A DNA stretch of 64,000 bases from Bradysia coprophila (GCF_014529535.1 NC_050738.1:5312140-5376139); one strand, 5' to 3'. Counted from the first letter of the stretch, positions 1 through 11,671 are shown. Program-made: numbers and translations. Notes: a model not told the origin generated them from the letters alone.

Positions 1-2
1 TG

Positions 3-68
3 GTCCAGATACCATTCGAACGTAAAGTATTTGAACCGGAACAGGAACATACTGACGAGACGTCGTAG
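3..68 (+). CDS. Possible C-terminal end of a gene entering from the left
   Basis: The third frame is open from the window edge to a TAG at 66-68 and reads as a charged 21-residue tail ending EQEHTDETS. It might be the last exon of a gene lying to the left, but the stretch is too short to identify and chance openness is quite possible. Positions 69-540 downstream show no other coding signal. Confidence 0.2.
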   Translation, partial: VQIPFERKVFEPEQEHTDETS

Positions 69-543
69 TTGAATGATGTCAAAAACGAATTGGATGGGTT
101 TAGTCTGGGAGCAATTATGTGTGCCGAAGCATTGAATGGAATGGAATTCACTTTGGTTGTTATCAATAGAACCGAGACAAAAATCAAAATGTGAAACATT
201 TCGTGCTCAACCACCAAACGATTAAACTACTGACTGAGAAATAATTCGTTGTCGCGACGTCGCTCAAACTTAAATATGGGTCCGTTTTCACCTAAAATAA
301 CGTGAACATTCAAGGGCATTGCAGATTTATTACGATCTGTTTGCGATTTGCGCAAAAAATTTTGAGAAAAGATTAACTTTATTAACGAACAAATTTGCTT
401 CGTTAGGTTATTGCATTACATTCCGCAGGCTTAATAAACTTTTCGCCTAATTCTAATTTTGGTTTTCTTCGAATTGAAGATGTTATCAATAAACCACCTT
501 GTGGAATAGGCAATAAACGATCTCTTCTGTTTGAACAATTTCG

Positions 544-580
544 TATATAAAACTGCATCACGATTCCGTACACATTTTCA
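544..580 (+). promoter_or_regulatory. TATA box and initiator of the DM9 gene
   Basis: A TATATAAAA box at 544-552 lies about 30 bases before a TCAGTT-like initiator at 578-583, which is the arthropod core promoter spacing. This gives a 5' leader of about 30 bases before the ATG at 611. A strong TATA/Inr promoter fits an inducible secreted-protein gene; the inducibility is inferred. Confidence 0.6.
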
Positions 581-610
581 GTTTCACATTTCGCTTGGTC
601 GGATCCGAAA

Positions 611-1210
611 ATGAAAATTTTAATTTTCTCTCTGTCCACTTTCATTCTGTCGACGGTGTCACTGGATAACAATGTAACAGTTTCATTGCGTGCATTATCC
701 ACGTCTTGTGATGCAACGGTACTGAATAACTACTGTTACGGATCATTGAATCTTAACGCTGAAGGAATTTGGGTGAGTTGGGATACTTCAAAGACATCGC
801 CACCAGAGAATGCAGTCGAAGGTGGTGCCGATACTGGTGGAACATATTACGTGAGTAGATCGCAATATGGTAGCAATGGCATTATACCTGGTAAATATTC
901 ACCGAGTCGAAAGTATGCATGGTTCTCGTACGGTGGCGTTGAACTGGGCTCGACCCAGTTTGATGTTCTTCGTCACACCAATGTCTGGTGGGGTGAAATG
1001 ACTGACGATGCTACGAAGTGGATACCAGCCGGTATTGATGCAGCGGGAAACGTGATTTACATATGCCAGGCGCAAGTGCCAGCTTCAATCAATGCGAATC
1101 AGTATACGGTACCCGGAAAGTATCACCTGGGACGGTGTTACATTCCATTCAATGGACAAGAGATTGGCCTCAACAGCGGGTTTAAAGTTTTAAGACAATC
1201 TCTTCGATAA
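611..1210 (+). CDS. Secreted protein with two DM9 (DUF3421) repeats
   Basis: This is a 199-residue intronless gene. Residues 1-18 form a signal peptide (MKILIFSLSTFILSTVSL), so the product is probably secreted. Two DM9 repeats follow, at about 54-121 and 126-196. Each has the family pattern of a Trp, an Ala-Val/Gly-Gly turn, a tyrosine-rich strand, a PGKY motif (93-96 and 168-171) and a closing GG-E or GQE then a VLR segment. DM9 proteins bind glycans such as mannose in several invertebrates and respond to infection or feeding in Diptera; that role is known from the family, not shown here. The second repeat is the more divergent. A TATA box lies upstream and an AATAAA poly(A) signal at 1236-1241, 26 bases after the stop, so the unit is very compact. 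Lack of introns is common in this family. Confidence 0.85.
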   Translation: MKILIFSLSTFILSTVSLDNNVTVSLRALSTSCDATVLNNYCYGSLNLNAEGIWVSWDTSKTSPPENAVEGGADTGGTYYVSRSQYGSNGIIPGKYSPSRKYAWFSYGGVELGSTQFDVLRHTNVWWGEMTDDATKWIPAGIDAAGNVIYICQAQVPASINANQYTVPGKYHLGRCYIPFNGQEIGLNSGFKVLRQSLR

Positions 1211-1241
1211 AAATTTATGATTCGAAAATTGAAAGAATAAA

Positions 1242-1660
1242 AGTTTTGAAAACGTTCGTTCTTTATATTACATGCATCACATTCGATAGTAAAACAGCTG
1301 AGCGACTCATAGGTCATATAATCATCAAGCCAAACCCTTGACACAGAAACAAATTTTACAATAACTCAAATTCCAGTGAATGAGCAGATTAGGTCTCTGA
1401 ACAGACACTGAACTCAGAACCCACAGAAATTCTGGGCTAGAACAAGTCCGTCCTATTGATCATTCCGATAGTTTTGGACTTGATCTATTCACTAGAATGA
1501 ATGAACTGAATATTCTGTATCCAGAATCGATATCTCTACACCTACATTCAATATGCAAATTCAAGGAGCGGTTACTCTGTTACAGCACACAAGTTTGTAG
1601 TTTTCTTTGACACGCTTGTAAATCACTTGTGAGAATGTTAGAATGGATACATGGAGTCTG
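1242..1660. other. Intergenic, nothing recognised
   Basis: AT-rich spacer after the DM9 gene. No coding pattern, RNA gene or inverted repeat was seen. Confidence 0.5.
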
Positions 1661-1841
1661 ATCTGATCTAGTTTTCGCCCAAAATACACTGAAAGTGTTT
1701 ACTGATCTAGTGTTCGCCCAAAGTACACTGAAAGTGTTCACTGATCTAGTTTTCGCCCAAAAATACACTGAAAGTGTTTACTGATCTAGTGTTCGCCCAA
1801 AGTACACTGAAAGTGTTTACTGATCTAGTGTTCGCCCAAAG
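1661..1841. repeat. 39-bp minisatellite, about 4.6 copies
   Basis: A unit of 39-40 bases containing GATCTAGTGTTCGCCCAAA and a CACTGAAAGTG palindrome repeats with GATCTAG at 1665, 1704, 1743, 1783 and 1822. Copies differ by only a few bases (TTTTCG or GTTCG; one extra A), so the array is young. It makes chance open frames on both strands. Confidence 0.9.
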
Positions 1842-1843
1842 TC

Positions 1844-1930
1844 AGGCCCGGACTGGCCATATGGTGAATTCGGACGATTCCCGATGGGCCTTTTGTCCTG
1901 ATCGGGCAACGTCCCGAATGGGCCTTTTGG
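1844..1930. repeat. GC-rich GGACTGGCC / GATGGGCC repeat fragment
   Basis: Directly after the minisatellite is a GC-rich block with CCCGGACTGGCCATATGG followed by two CCCGATGGGCC/CCCGAATGGGCC segments ending in TTTTGG. Its composition differs sharply from the flanks, and the second half is a diverged copy of the first (GATGGGCCTTTTG against AATGGGCCTTTTG). It looks like a fragment of a dispersed element; the family was not identified. Confidence 0.5.
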
Positions 1931-2115
1931 GTCTTTCAAACATTTGTAGTCAAACCGTTCATTATGAAACCCCTAAAGCATTATAGCAAGGCCCACGTAT
2001 AAGTAGTTTTAGTAATAATTAAATATACTTAATCAATTTTCTGAAAAAGTTTTAACTCAAAATTGAGAAAAATTCTTGCATTTTTTTTCGCTCGCTCCGC
2101 TCGCGTTTTAACATA

Positions 2116-2400
2116 GGCGTCATTCAAAAAAGACGTCCGCTTTTTTTCGTCTTTTTTCACAGTGGGTGGGTCCATAGTCACAAACTGTCCGTTTTTCTCG
2201 TTTTAGGGTCCGTCCCTGGACGTCCGAGCAAAAAGAAAACAAATTTAATTAAAATATCGAAAAATATATTCATTTCATCAACGACATTGATTTTGAGAGA
2301 AAAATTTCAAAAATGTTCTTACCAAGAAATTTGAAAAGTTTTTGCAGGCCAAATATGGGTCAAATATGGGTCCCTACGGACGTCTTTTTTGAATGATCCC
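2116..2400. mobile_element. MITE with TCATTCAAAAAAGACGTCCG ends, ATA target duplication
   Basis: The left end GGCGTCATTCAAAAAAGACG and the right end, which reads on the other strand GGGATCATTCAAAAAAGACG, form terminal inverted repeats of about 24 bases. The 285 bp element is flanked on both sides by ATA (2113-2115 and 2401-2403), as expected of a three-base target duplication. It has no transposase frame, so it is non-autonomous. Its ends resemble those of the elements at 51934 and 54140. Confidence 0.75.
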
Positions 2401-2403
2401 ATA

Positions 2404-5400
2404 CAAAATCCACAATTTTAGAGTAAGCCTTAGTTCTTGAATTGTTGCCGAATAACAGTACAAACTGAGCTAATTTTTTAAATCATTAGGGCCTTCAGCT
2501 CCAATTGATAAAGAAAATTAGATGTTGACGGTATCTTTAGTGAGAGTGTCGAGAATGTGAGAATTCAAGTTCATTGAATTATTACCGTTGGGTAGCGGGA
2601 ATTGTCAATGACATGAAAGTAAGAAAAAGTGTAAACTTTAACGCCTTTGGGAATTGTAGCTCAGCGAGATGCATAGGTCAGGGGTAAGCATAAATCAGTG
2701 TAGCTTATCAGGAAGTATGACTCAGTGAATGCTTGGCTTATCAAAAAGTATCCAATATACTTGCTTTTCTTCGAGGTGTAAAACCCTCTGGCTGATCGAA
2801 TACGTCCCCGTATATCTTGCCGCGAAACGCATCTCAAAGTTAAGTACAATTTAAAGGGAAGTGTAGAAAGATTGTGAAATACAATTTGGCAAGAAGCATG
2901 TTTCAAAAACGTGATGGTATGTTTCCCGGGTAATCATTAGAATTTTAAAAATCTGTTTAAACTAAAAGCTTCGAGAATGGGAACATAGTTCCCGAAACTC
3001 GGTTAGCTAAATAAAATAAATTTGGTACAAATTAAAAGCGCGTTTTTACTCAGAAAAGTTGTTTTCCTCGTCTTGTGAAAGAACCTAATGACTTAGAAAT
3101 TTCTGTTAACCGTAAGTTTTTTTTTTCTATATATAAGAAAACGATAACGAGTTAAATAGTAGGTTTAAAAAAAATTGTGGAGCAAGCGCTTCCACTACTC
3201 TTAAATTCTGAAATTAAAGATATTGGTGGTAAATATTATAAAGCGAAGCTACTACTCGAAGAAAGTTTGCTCCGCTCGCGTTATATCGCGTTTTATAATA
3301 AATAAAATAATTCTGTTTTGTGTTAAAGTCTTTTCTTGGACTTAGCGGCGATGAAAGCATATCTATTCTCTGTTTCACATTGACCAATTACTTTCAACAT
3401 AATTTGATTAAAAATTTCTCTTTGATTCCTTTTTTTATTGGGGATAAAGAACTTTTCAATTTAGGATCTAGAAAATTAGAAAATTAAAAGATTAAAAAGT
3501 TATGCTAAGATGAAACCGCACACGGAATGTGCACACGTTGAAAACAAATTAAATTTTTCTCATACACACCTAAAATAAATATTTCCACACTACAGCAGAG
3601 TACACCTCGTGTCATAATTGCATATCTAGGGCATAATGAAGCATTATTTACACAAGGAAACGTGAAACGATCTGACAATAGCATGGGTTGAAACAACTTA
3701 TCAGTCAATCTAACTGTTTTCATTGAGCTGCTAAAAGAATTCCGAAATTTATGCCCAATGAATGATAAGAATATTAACAATCTTACTGCTCTTCTCTTTT
3801 TCCTTTTCTTAATATCCTTTATTTTGGCAATATACTTTCAAAAATATTCATGGTATCACCTGCAACACATAATATCCATTCATTCTAAAACACATATTTG
3901 TGATGCAACCATTGTATGACACGGAAATATTCTACTATATTGATTAATCAAAATGAAAATCGTTTTTATTTAACAAATAAAAATGTTGCTCTCTGTGACC
4001 CATTAAACTGCATTCTCGTTTTGTTTGTTTTATTTATCTTAATTCGAAAAGAACATTCTGTTCCATCGTTTATCATCACTGAATCAACAATAATAATTGA
4101 TGCAATATGGAACGATAGACATTGTTGCAGTGTTGTAATGACACCAAATGACCCAAAACAAAGTGGAATGATAAAATGAATCAGGTGTCGCATCTGAAAC
4201 CATTAGGCGAAAAAAAAACATTTTTCCTAAACAAAAATCGGAATGAAAAATTTGTTTGAGTGATGTTCATCTGTGCATTTAAATAAACCGTTGATGCACC
4301 AATATATCGGATAGAAGGAAAATATTTGTCAGCCAAATTTTGTGTATAGGGTATGAGCCAAAAGAATGCGCCAGCCAAAACAGTCATCATTTCGACGTTT
4401 CTGTAACATATTAACAGATATTCGGAATAAATAATTCGAAATAAAATTTTATTTTGTTGTTTCTATGAGGAGGAGAGTGTTAAGTTAAGAGTTTTGACAT
4501 CCATTTTAACACTTCGGATTTATAGCCCATCATATTATTTAAGCTACAATAACTCTGGAATAGCAGAAAATTTGTATATACAATGGCGGTGACCCAAATT
4601 TATGGCAATTCAATTTTTTGGACAAAAATATGTAAACAATAAAACGAGCGAGAGAAAAACATAAACAAATAAATGCAGTTTTTAAAACCCATATTGCTCA
4701 ATCCGCTTCGTCCGACACGCATTTTCATTTTTTTAAACAATTATTTTTTTTCGTTAAAAATTTTATTGACAAAATAATAAACGAAAATTTTTGGTTAAGT
4801 GTTGTGCAATAAAGTCGGTTAATTTATATATCGAAGGAGTCGGAATTCAGTTAAAATGCGTGCTATAAAAATGCATTTTAATCTCGATTTTAATTAAATT
4901 TTCGTGTTCGGAAAATTCAATAAAAGAACAACAATGTTTGCGAAAGAACAGAACGATTCAACAGTGGATTTGAATTCGAATTCGTGAAAAATAGTCTCGA
5001 GCATAGCATACAACATTTGAAACGAAGAGAGTCCTGAAACTATAAATTCGTCAAACCAATCCGGGATAATGCAATCACGGGGTAAGATTTCAAATTCCTC
5101 TGAATTCGGGTCGTTATGAAATTCCTGTATACGGGCAAAGTGATCCAGTATACAGTACAAATTGGAACAAAAGTTATACGATTACAAACTAGCTTTAATT
5201 CCACATTTCGTAGAACAAATTTTTGTTAAAAAGACTTATCAACCAACTTTTACTAACAAATTTGTTTTAGATGTTGTGTTGCTGGCACTATGTAGATATT
5301 ACGTTTCTACAAGACAACTTTTACAAGAAATTTACTAACAATGGCTTTCGTTTTGAGCTATTTTTCCGGAGAGATTAGAATATTGAGCTGTTTGTCCAAG

Positions 5401-5513
5401 AGTCAAAATAGAGGAGTCGCATTTCTTCTTAAAAATTAAAAATAAAAATGTTTGGGTCAGGAACGCGTTGGTTAGTTAAATCGGTAAAAAAGATATGCAC
5501 CATATATCCGAGT
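2404..5513. other. Intergenic, no gene recognised
   Basis: AT-rich DNA with short chance frames. The most coding-like stretch is a minus-strand frame at 4894-5160 that is open for 88 codons with balanced codons but has no ATG, no family resemblance and no clear splice partners. The phrases CTCCGCTCGCGTT at 2095 and 3270 recur and may mark a repeat family. Confidence 0.4.
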
Positions 5514-5941
5514 TGCACTCTAAGAGTAATTATACCTCGAGAGGAAACGAAATGTGGTCCCGACATCAGTTTGTATAAGATGCACATTTCGCTTTTGATA
5601 GTACAATTCCCCCTCTAAATTAAGAGGGCAAACACATACCAATAAACATTTCGTATTTAATGTTGGGACCCTCTATTTTACGTAATTTTACATGCTACAT
5701 GCGTCGAAAACCGTACTTTTCATGTTTTAAGCACTTCTTTCGACGCCCTCAGCATGTAAAATCCATTACATAACTCGGGATAAAAATGAAAAGTCTCGTT
5801 TTGGTGTGTTTGTTGACATCGGCTTCGCCTCGGATCAACAAAATTCACACGAAAACTCTACTTTTCATCTTTTTATCCCTAGTCATGTAAAATACTATTG
5901 TTCAAAATTTCCTCTCTAGGTATGATTACTCTTAGGTTGCA
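5514..5941. mobile_element. Composite inverted-repeat element with nested hairpins
   Basis: Ends at 5514-5547 and 5909-5941 are inverted repeats built on CTAAGAGTAATTATACCT and its complement. Inside lie two further hairpins. One at 5685-5762 pairs around GCGTCGAAA. The second, at 5778-5880, has 40-base arms beginning GGGATAAAAATGAAAAG and a centre GGCTTCGCC. The whole 428 bp folds on itself and codes for nothing, as in foldback-type non-autonomous DNA elements. Confidence 0.65.
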
Positions 5942-6103
5942 CTAACCAATTTCATTTTACATTTCATTTATTTTCGAAAAAATTAAGTTTTACACATTTG
6001 TATGTACCGTGAAGCAGTTTTTTTTAACAATTCGCAAGGATAAAATTTGCAACAACTCTAAGAAAAAGTATGAGTCCGCTATTTTGACCATATAAACAAC
6101 TTT

Positions 6104-6275
6104 TTCGCAACGAGTGACGAAAAGTGGAACTGTCCGTTGCCTTTATTGCGAAAAACTCGATGATAAATGCTTTTTTAGGCACACGATGTGTATTGTCACA
6201 TTCTACGGCCTATGGCCTCGGGTGACAATCTTCACATCTAGTGCCTAAAAAAGCACTAGTCACTCGGTTGTACAA
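6104..6275. repeat. Inverted-repeat element with GGCCTATGGCC centre
   Basis: The arms GCTTTTTTAGGCAC (about 6170) and GTGCCTAAAAAAGC (about 6242) pair, and outer arms CGCAACGAGTGA / TCACTCGGTTG extend the fold. The loop contains a GGCCTATGGCC palindrome. It resembles the hairpins at 5778 and 14595 in having a GC-rich centre inside AT-rich arms. Confidence 0.6.
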
Positions 6276-9200
6276 ATAGGTATCTCAGCTCAATATCCTA
6301 CTCTTCCCGGGAAATGAATATACCTGACGTACATATCACTGATATGATATGAGTTTATTAAACGATTTCGAAAAATGTTGGTTCTGACACGAATTGTTCA
6401 GAAAATTAAGACTTTTTGTAGAAATGTCACCTCTGCATGAGGTGAAGTCGTGGATGAAGTTCACATTTCAGAATCATTTGTTATCGACTGAAGCGAAAGA
6501 AGTAGACGATGACCTACGGGTAATGTGGCCTCATATAGAAACATTATTGTTAAAACAAATGAAGTACAGGATTCTTCATCAAAAACAAGGTAATACTTTC
6601 ACCGAAAGAAGTAACAGAGTCAATTATAGAGGAATTATGGCGGAGTCAATATTATTCCACGAAACGCTTTCCGTTTCTGTAAGGTTTAAGATGTGCATTT
6701 GCGTTCTGAACGATTAAAAATCCTCGAAAACGTAGGAACGATAAATAAAAGGACGTCAATTCAGCACAATTTGAGTACTTGAACAATGTGCATTCAATTA
6801 AAACACTTGTAATGCTTTAACGCATCTCACAAGTGTTTGCAGCATTTTCACACTTCATCAACCACTTAAAAAATTTCTAACGATCACAATCGTTCGACGA
6901 ACAATTCGTTTTGTAGGTAAATTTGAATTTTTGGAACTGGAGCGATTTATTGTTCAGGTTTCTAATAATTTCTGTGTTCAGACCAATTTACTCGGAAAAA
7001 CATTTTGCTTCAGCTGTCGTGTGTTATACAATTATCGGTTAAAAAAGAAAAGTGTAAGAGAAAAGAAAGGAAAAGTACACGGGCAAGCGAACTGTTTGTA
7101 GTAAAAATGTAAGAAATTCATTCATGTTTATTTGGTCTGGTGTCATAAATATTAATGAAATTCAAATATAAATAAATTCTGGCAGCTTTTCCACATTATT
7201 AATTCTGAATTTCTTGGTACAATATGTCATTAATGCGAATTTTGATGTGAGAGTGGAAACGATTAAAAATTGGCTGGAAAATTGATTTAATAATTAGAAT
7301 TCGTTCCATTTGGATCTAGTCATTTTTGCATGAATTTAGCGATATTTTTGCTGATTCAGATCAGATCTTCATTTAAGTGAATATTTCTACTGGATTTTAC
7401 TGTAGTATGGTGCAAGGCCTAATAATTCCGGCTTATTCTATTGAAAATCTACAGAAATTCTAAAATTATTTCTAGAATTTTTTGAACATTTTTCTATAAA
7501 ATAGGCCCTGCCTGGTATAGTGAATCAAATTGAAAATGCATCTAAGTTCTTTGGTCTCATTTCTGAATATTTTTTGAAGGACAGTAGTTAAAATTACAAC
7601 GCTTAAACAAAACTAAAATTTCCAAGAATCTGTTACTTCTTTTGCTCAAAGTATCTCCGAGTGTTTGAAACATAATCTTGTACTTCATTTGTTTTAACAT
7701 TTATGTTTCCATTTTCTATATGAAATTGCAAGACAATTGAATCACTACGGTTCGATGTTCTGTTTCTGTTAATGCGGACCGCAGATGGTCATTGTTTCAA
7801 ACTCAAAATCAAAGTATTGAAATCGTAGAATACTTCGACTTGTCCTTGTTCCCTCTGTGTCTAAACTCCGAACGAGATTACGTGTTGAATATAGAACAAA
7901 GAAACAGATTCGGTTACTATTAATGACATTATTGCCGTTGGTAAGAGGTTATCGGCTTCAACTGAAAATCAAATTAGCAAAACTTTATTGCAAACGGACA
8001 TTGCATTTAATGCAAACGGAACACTTTGTATGCAGGGTTAAAGAAATCATATAAAATGCTAACCATTCTCATGTGACCACAAATCACGTCACGATGGAGC
8101 TATTTTCAATTCGGCGAACTTGTCTGAGACATTTCAGTTCAACGGAATTTTTTTCTCTCTCTGACCGTAATCTTCGAAATATATCCAAACATTTATGTTA
8201 CAGCAAAGCCCACCGATATCAAAAATTTCTGCTCAGGTATTTAGATCAATGAAACGTCCCCAAACACATGAACTTGTACACATTAGCGAGACTACGAAAT
8301 AGTGACAGTGAAATAAATGTGTTAACGTAAACGGCGCCCATTAAACATTTTCCACTAACGAAAAAAGAATCTTTAGCAGAAATAAAATTTTATTAATTTT
8401 TTATAGGCGAAAATATTGTTGATCTCCAATTTCTCGTATACATCCATACACTATATGGTTCGTTTATACATATCATAATGCCATACAGCGATATCTTGTT
8501 TTATTGTCGCAAGTCGCAAGCTTATAATTATTTATTAAGCGAATAAATTTATAATAAAATGTACAGCACACTCGTCTGGTTATTAATAATGAATTCATTT
8601 AAATTAAAAGAAAAATAAAAAATCTTGGCATAAGTTTCGCCTTCATAATTACTGTGCCGAAAGATAAGAATACATTTTACAATAATTATTATTATGTGTA
8701 GATCACCAGCCGGTTGAGTGACAATTTAATTATTTTATAGAAATGTAGGTAGAAGGTGTTCGCAGTTCTGTATTACGCTTACACATTTTATTGAACAATC
8801 ACAACAACGGCATGTACACAATTTGTACGGTAGGCAGTATATGACTTATAAAAAAAGGGTTCTGGAATTTCAAATGTAAACATTCAGGACACAATATTTC
8901 AAACAAATGCAGTAATAATTCAGCATTCTTGTTCATGTGTGGATTTGGATGATGATTTTATTTATACTGACAACAAATAAATAAATAAATAAACAAAGTT
9001 TCGCGTTGCGACTGGTTGACTTATTTATACTGCCTATTCTTATCTGGGTTGGTATGCAAAGAATGCAATTCGACGGAATTATTACAATTATCTGAATAAA
9101 TCTTGTTGACACGGTATGTATAGAATAAGTACATATTGAAATTGAAATGGGGAATCCCTGGTTGATTTATTCAATAATTTCCATCGAAATCATTTCCCAT

Positions 9201-9306
9201 ATTGTGAAAGTCTTAGATTAGGAGCTGGTACCCAATGATATCAATCAAATTTAGGCAACAATGAAACCTATGGAATGTACACCAATAATGGCACAGTTCG
9301 TTGGAT
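6276..9306. other. Intergenic, repeat fragments only
   Basis: No gene was recognised. A frame at 6394-6717 (107 codons) overlaps a copy of the dispersed GAAGTAACAGATTT family at about 6545-6625, so it is probably not a real gene. The rest is AT-rich with no structure that could be named. Confidence 0.4.
7627..7712 (-). repeat. Dispersed ATCTGTTACTTC family, reverse copy
   Basis: On the minus strand this reads TGTTAAAACAAATGAAG, TACAAGATTATG and then GAAGTAACAGATTC. These are the body motifs of the dispersed family whose better copies lie at 11428 and 48500. Confidence 0.55.
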
Positions 9307-9330
9307 GGGTCTGAGCACTAACCAAGCATC

Positions 9331-9579
9331 GGTTGGTCCCAATGACGTCTGTTGTTCCGCTTCAAGCGCTTCACAAAAAAATTTAAAAAATAATGGGAAT
9401 GGGACAGTTATTGGTGAAGCAGGTATCCAGAGTACCGAGAGTTGAAATAGACCAATCCATAGGGTCTCCTAGACATGTATGAATAATTTTCCAATAACTG
9501 TCCCATTTCCTTTTAGATTTTTGTGTGAAGTGGCTGAAGTGAAACCCAAGGCGAAACCACAGATGTCATTGGAACCAAC
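9331..9579. mobile_element. Inverted-repeat MITE with 85-bp arms
   Basis: The left arm (9331-9415, starting GGTTGGTCCCAATGACGTCT) and the right arm (9491-9579, complement GTTGGTTCCAATGACATCTG) match along most of their length around a 75-base loop. Weaker similarity (GGGTCTGAGCAC and GAGCCGAGTACCC) suggests that the ends reach about 9307 and 9612. There is no coding capacity. Confidence 0.7.
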
Positions 9580-9853
9580 AGATGCGTGTTTCGTACTCGG
9601 GAGCCGAGTACCCACATCCGGAATGACTGTTTGTTGATTGAATAAATTGAAGGAGATTTCTGTCCCGTTTGTATCTCATGATATGATAATAGGGAACGTC
9701 TTATTGTCGAACTTATCCTTGCTCTTTTCGTTTCCGTTTTTGTTTGGATTTTCTGTTTAGAAAATCTGACGTTTCCTAATTTTATTAATAGTCATTAATT
9801 CTATATATAGTGAGAATCTGATGCTTTGGGATTCCGATCACAAATTTCTAAGG

Positions 9854-10774
9854 CTAAAGCCACTTCGGATATGGAAAAGTTGAGAAAAGAGATGACTTTG
9901 GCACTGTGTCGTTTGACTTAATAGTTTCTTTAGTTCCTTCAGACCGACGCTTTTGATTGAAGTGTTTTCTAATGTTAGACATGTCCCAACTCTTTTTGTA
10001 ATTTACCACATACGGTTTCTTACAAAGAGGACACATAAACTGACACGAATATAGATGGCCATCAACAGAAGAACGGTCGAAACCAATTATATTTTGTTCG
10101 CCGATGTCATTATCTTCTACTTTCACGCCTGTCTCCCGTGCACATCTCTTCACTTTGCTTATTAAGACCACTTTTAACGAATGGATTGTTGTCGTACCTA
10201 CACATTTGCTTCCCCCTGATATTTTTTCACCAAAGGAAATCTTCTTTTTTTCTAGAGCCGAAGACGATTTCACCGGATTCAATCCACGAGAGGAAACTTT
10301 CTTTTTCTTTGGAGCCGAAGACGATTTCACCAGGCTCGATTCATGTGAGGAAGTCCTCTTTTTCTTTGGAGCCGAAGACGATTTCGACGACAACTTATCC
10401 ATCTCCTCTTTCAAGTCTTCGCAAATTCCAGGAATGGACAGAATAATATCTCTATGAGCCGGCTTGAACTTGAAGGAATCTTGTTTGACTTTGTATTTGT
10501 CGCAGTATCTTTGCGTAGCTCTTGGATTATTACTCAAATCCTGTTCCATTGGACGTATTGATCCACTGACAATGTTGAATAACGATTGGAATGAATCGTA
10601 AGCACATTCTGTTAACAAGTCCTTCAGATATAGCGAGAATATTTCGCCATACGTAGATTCCAATTTTGCCCAAACTGAAGATATCGGCACAGATTCGTAC
10701 AACGACTATATGGAGTGAATTACACATAATTGCGGGATTTAGTAACACTTTAAAATGAACTAAGTTCTTACCAT
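9854..10774 (-). CDS. Lysine/serine-rich putative nuclear protein with a C-terminal zinc-knuckle-like motif
   Basis: The model has two exons. Exon 1 contributes only the ATG (10774-10772), directly followed by the donor GTAAGA. After a 66-base intron, exon 2 (10705-9854) begins TCG TTG TAC and runs to the stop, giving 284 residues (MSLYESVPIS...). Residues 1-105 look globular and helical. Residues 109-165 carry three copies of a 19-residue unit KSSSAPKKKxxSS (57-bp DNA repeat), basic enough to act as a nuclear localisation signal. At 226-250 a CPLC pair, then W-D-x-S-N and a His-Phe resemble a degenerate BED or C2H2-type finger. The family was not recognised and may be lineage-specific. A DNA- or chromatin-bound role is an inference from composition. 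Opposite-strand frames over this gene are shadows of the repeat. Confidence 0.6.
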
Positions 10775-11222
10775 TGTTTTTTCCAGAGAAAATTTGAGCA
10801 AAGTTTTGACGAACTTGTCACTCTTGAACGTAAATTTTGAATACTTGTGATCGATTTAATATTCGTATCAGAATGAAGTCACTTCCACAAAAGATAAAAC
10901 TTATCTGAGAAAATTAGAGGTGTGCGGGTCGTCGATGTTTTAAATGCCTTTGGCGGTTTGATCTGTTTAAAGGTGGACGTTTTAAAAAGCCAACCTAACC
11001 TAATCTCTGTGAAGAGTGAACTCGACTCAACTCAAAAAAAAAACTTCTAAAAACCAGACGCAACCTAGTTAAACATCTTGACTGTGTTAAATCTACTTTA
11101 GAATGTCCACAAATAACGCTTGTTTCTTTCGTCCCTCCTCCACGTGAATACTATCATCTGTCTTTAAAACAGAATAAAAAAAGCTGAACCCAGTCCGGGC
11201 GGTCAGGGTGTTTTTTTATTGA
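10775..11222. other. Upstream region of the lysine-rich gene
   Basis: This stretch contains the presumed 5' leader and promoter of the minus-strand gene ending at 10774. No TATA box of convincing sequence was seen, and nothing else was recognised. Confidence 0.4.
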
Positions 11223-11349
11223 CCTGCACATCTCTACAGCCAATCAAAATGGTCGATTGTTAATGCGAAAATTCTTTATCTGCTAGCACACCTCTGGAGC
11301 TAATCAAAATGTTCGATTATATATATACAGAAATCGTTATCTGCTAGCC
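11223..11349. repeat. 60-bp direct duplication
   Basis: Two tandem copies share AATCAAAATG(G/T)TCGATT (11241 and 11301) and both end TTATCTGCTAGC. Divergence between copies is noticeable, so the duplication is not recent. Confidence 0.7.
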
Positions 11350-11427
11350 TGATTTCCGTTTTGGTTAATTGGTTAGTTTCGTACTTGGTTGACGATGAAT
11401 TGAGATTAACCTATCACATACGACTAT

Positions 11428-11620
11428 TCATCTGTTATCGATAACGACGACGAAAATAATAGCAAGCTCTGGGTAACATGGTCCTTCATAAAGTAAAATG
11501 CATGTTAAAAACATTGAAGTACAAGATTTGAAATCAACAGATTGAAAATACTTTGATCGATTGAAGTAATAGACCAGAAAATAATAATGGTCATATGCTT
11601 GCCGTCTGTAACAGGTTAAC
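11428..11620 (+). repeat. Dispersed CTGTTATCGATAACGACGACG family, full-looking copy
   Basis: The copy begins TCATCTGTTATCGATAACG, passes through a GAAGTACAAGATTT segment and ends CCGTCTGTAACAGGTTAAC. Related copies lie at 11672, 16862, 37238, 47331 and 48500 on the plus strand and at 7627, 27072, 36900, 42995, 49630 and 56390 in reverse. No open frame is shared among copies, which suggests a short non-autonomous interspersed repeat. Confidence 0.7.
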
Positions 11621-11671
11621 GGTTTAAGACTTATAGCCGTCAAATCAAATAATGTTTTTCAGAAACGGCTA

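Noticed and set aside
4894-5160. Minus-strand 88-codon frame with natural-looking codons
   Set aside because: No ATG, no recognised family and no convincing splice sites joining it to another exon.
6394-6717. 107-codon frame as a small gene
   Set aside because: It overlaps a copy of the dispersed GAAGTAACAGA repeat and shows no domain.
10104-10457. Two plus-strand frames over the lysine-rich gene
   Set aside because: They are complements of the 57-bp internal repeat of the minus-strand gene.
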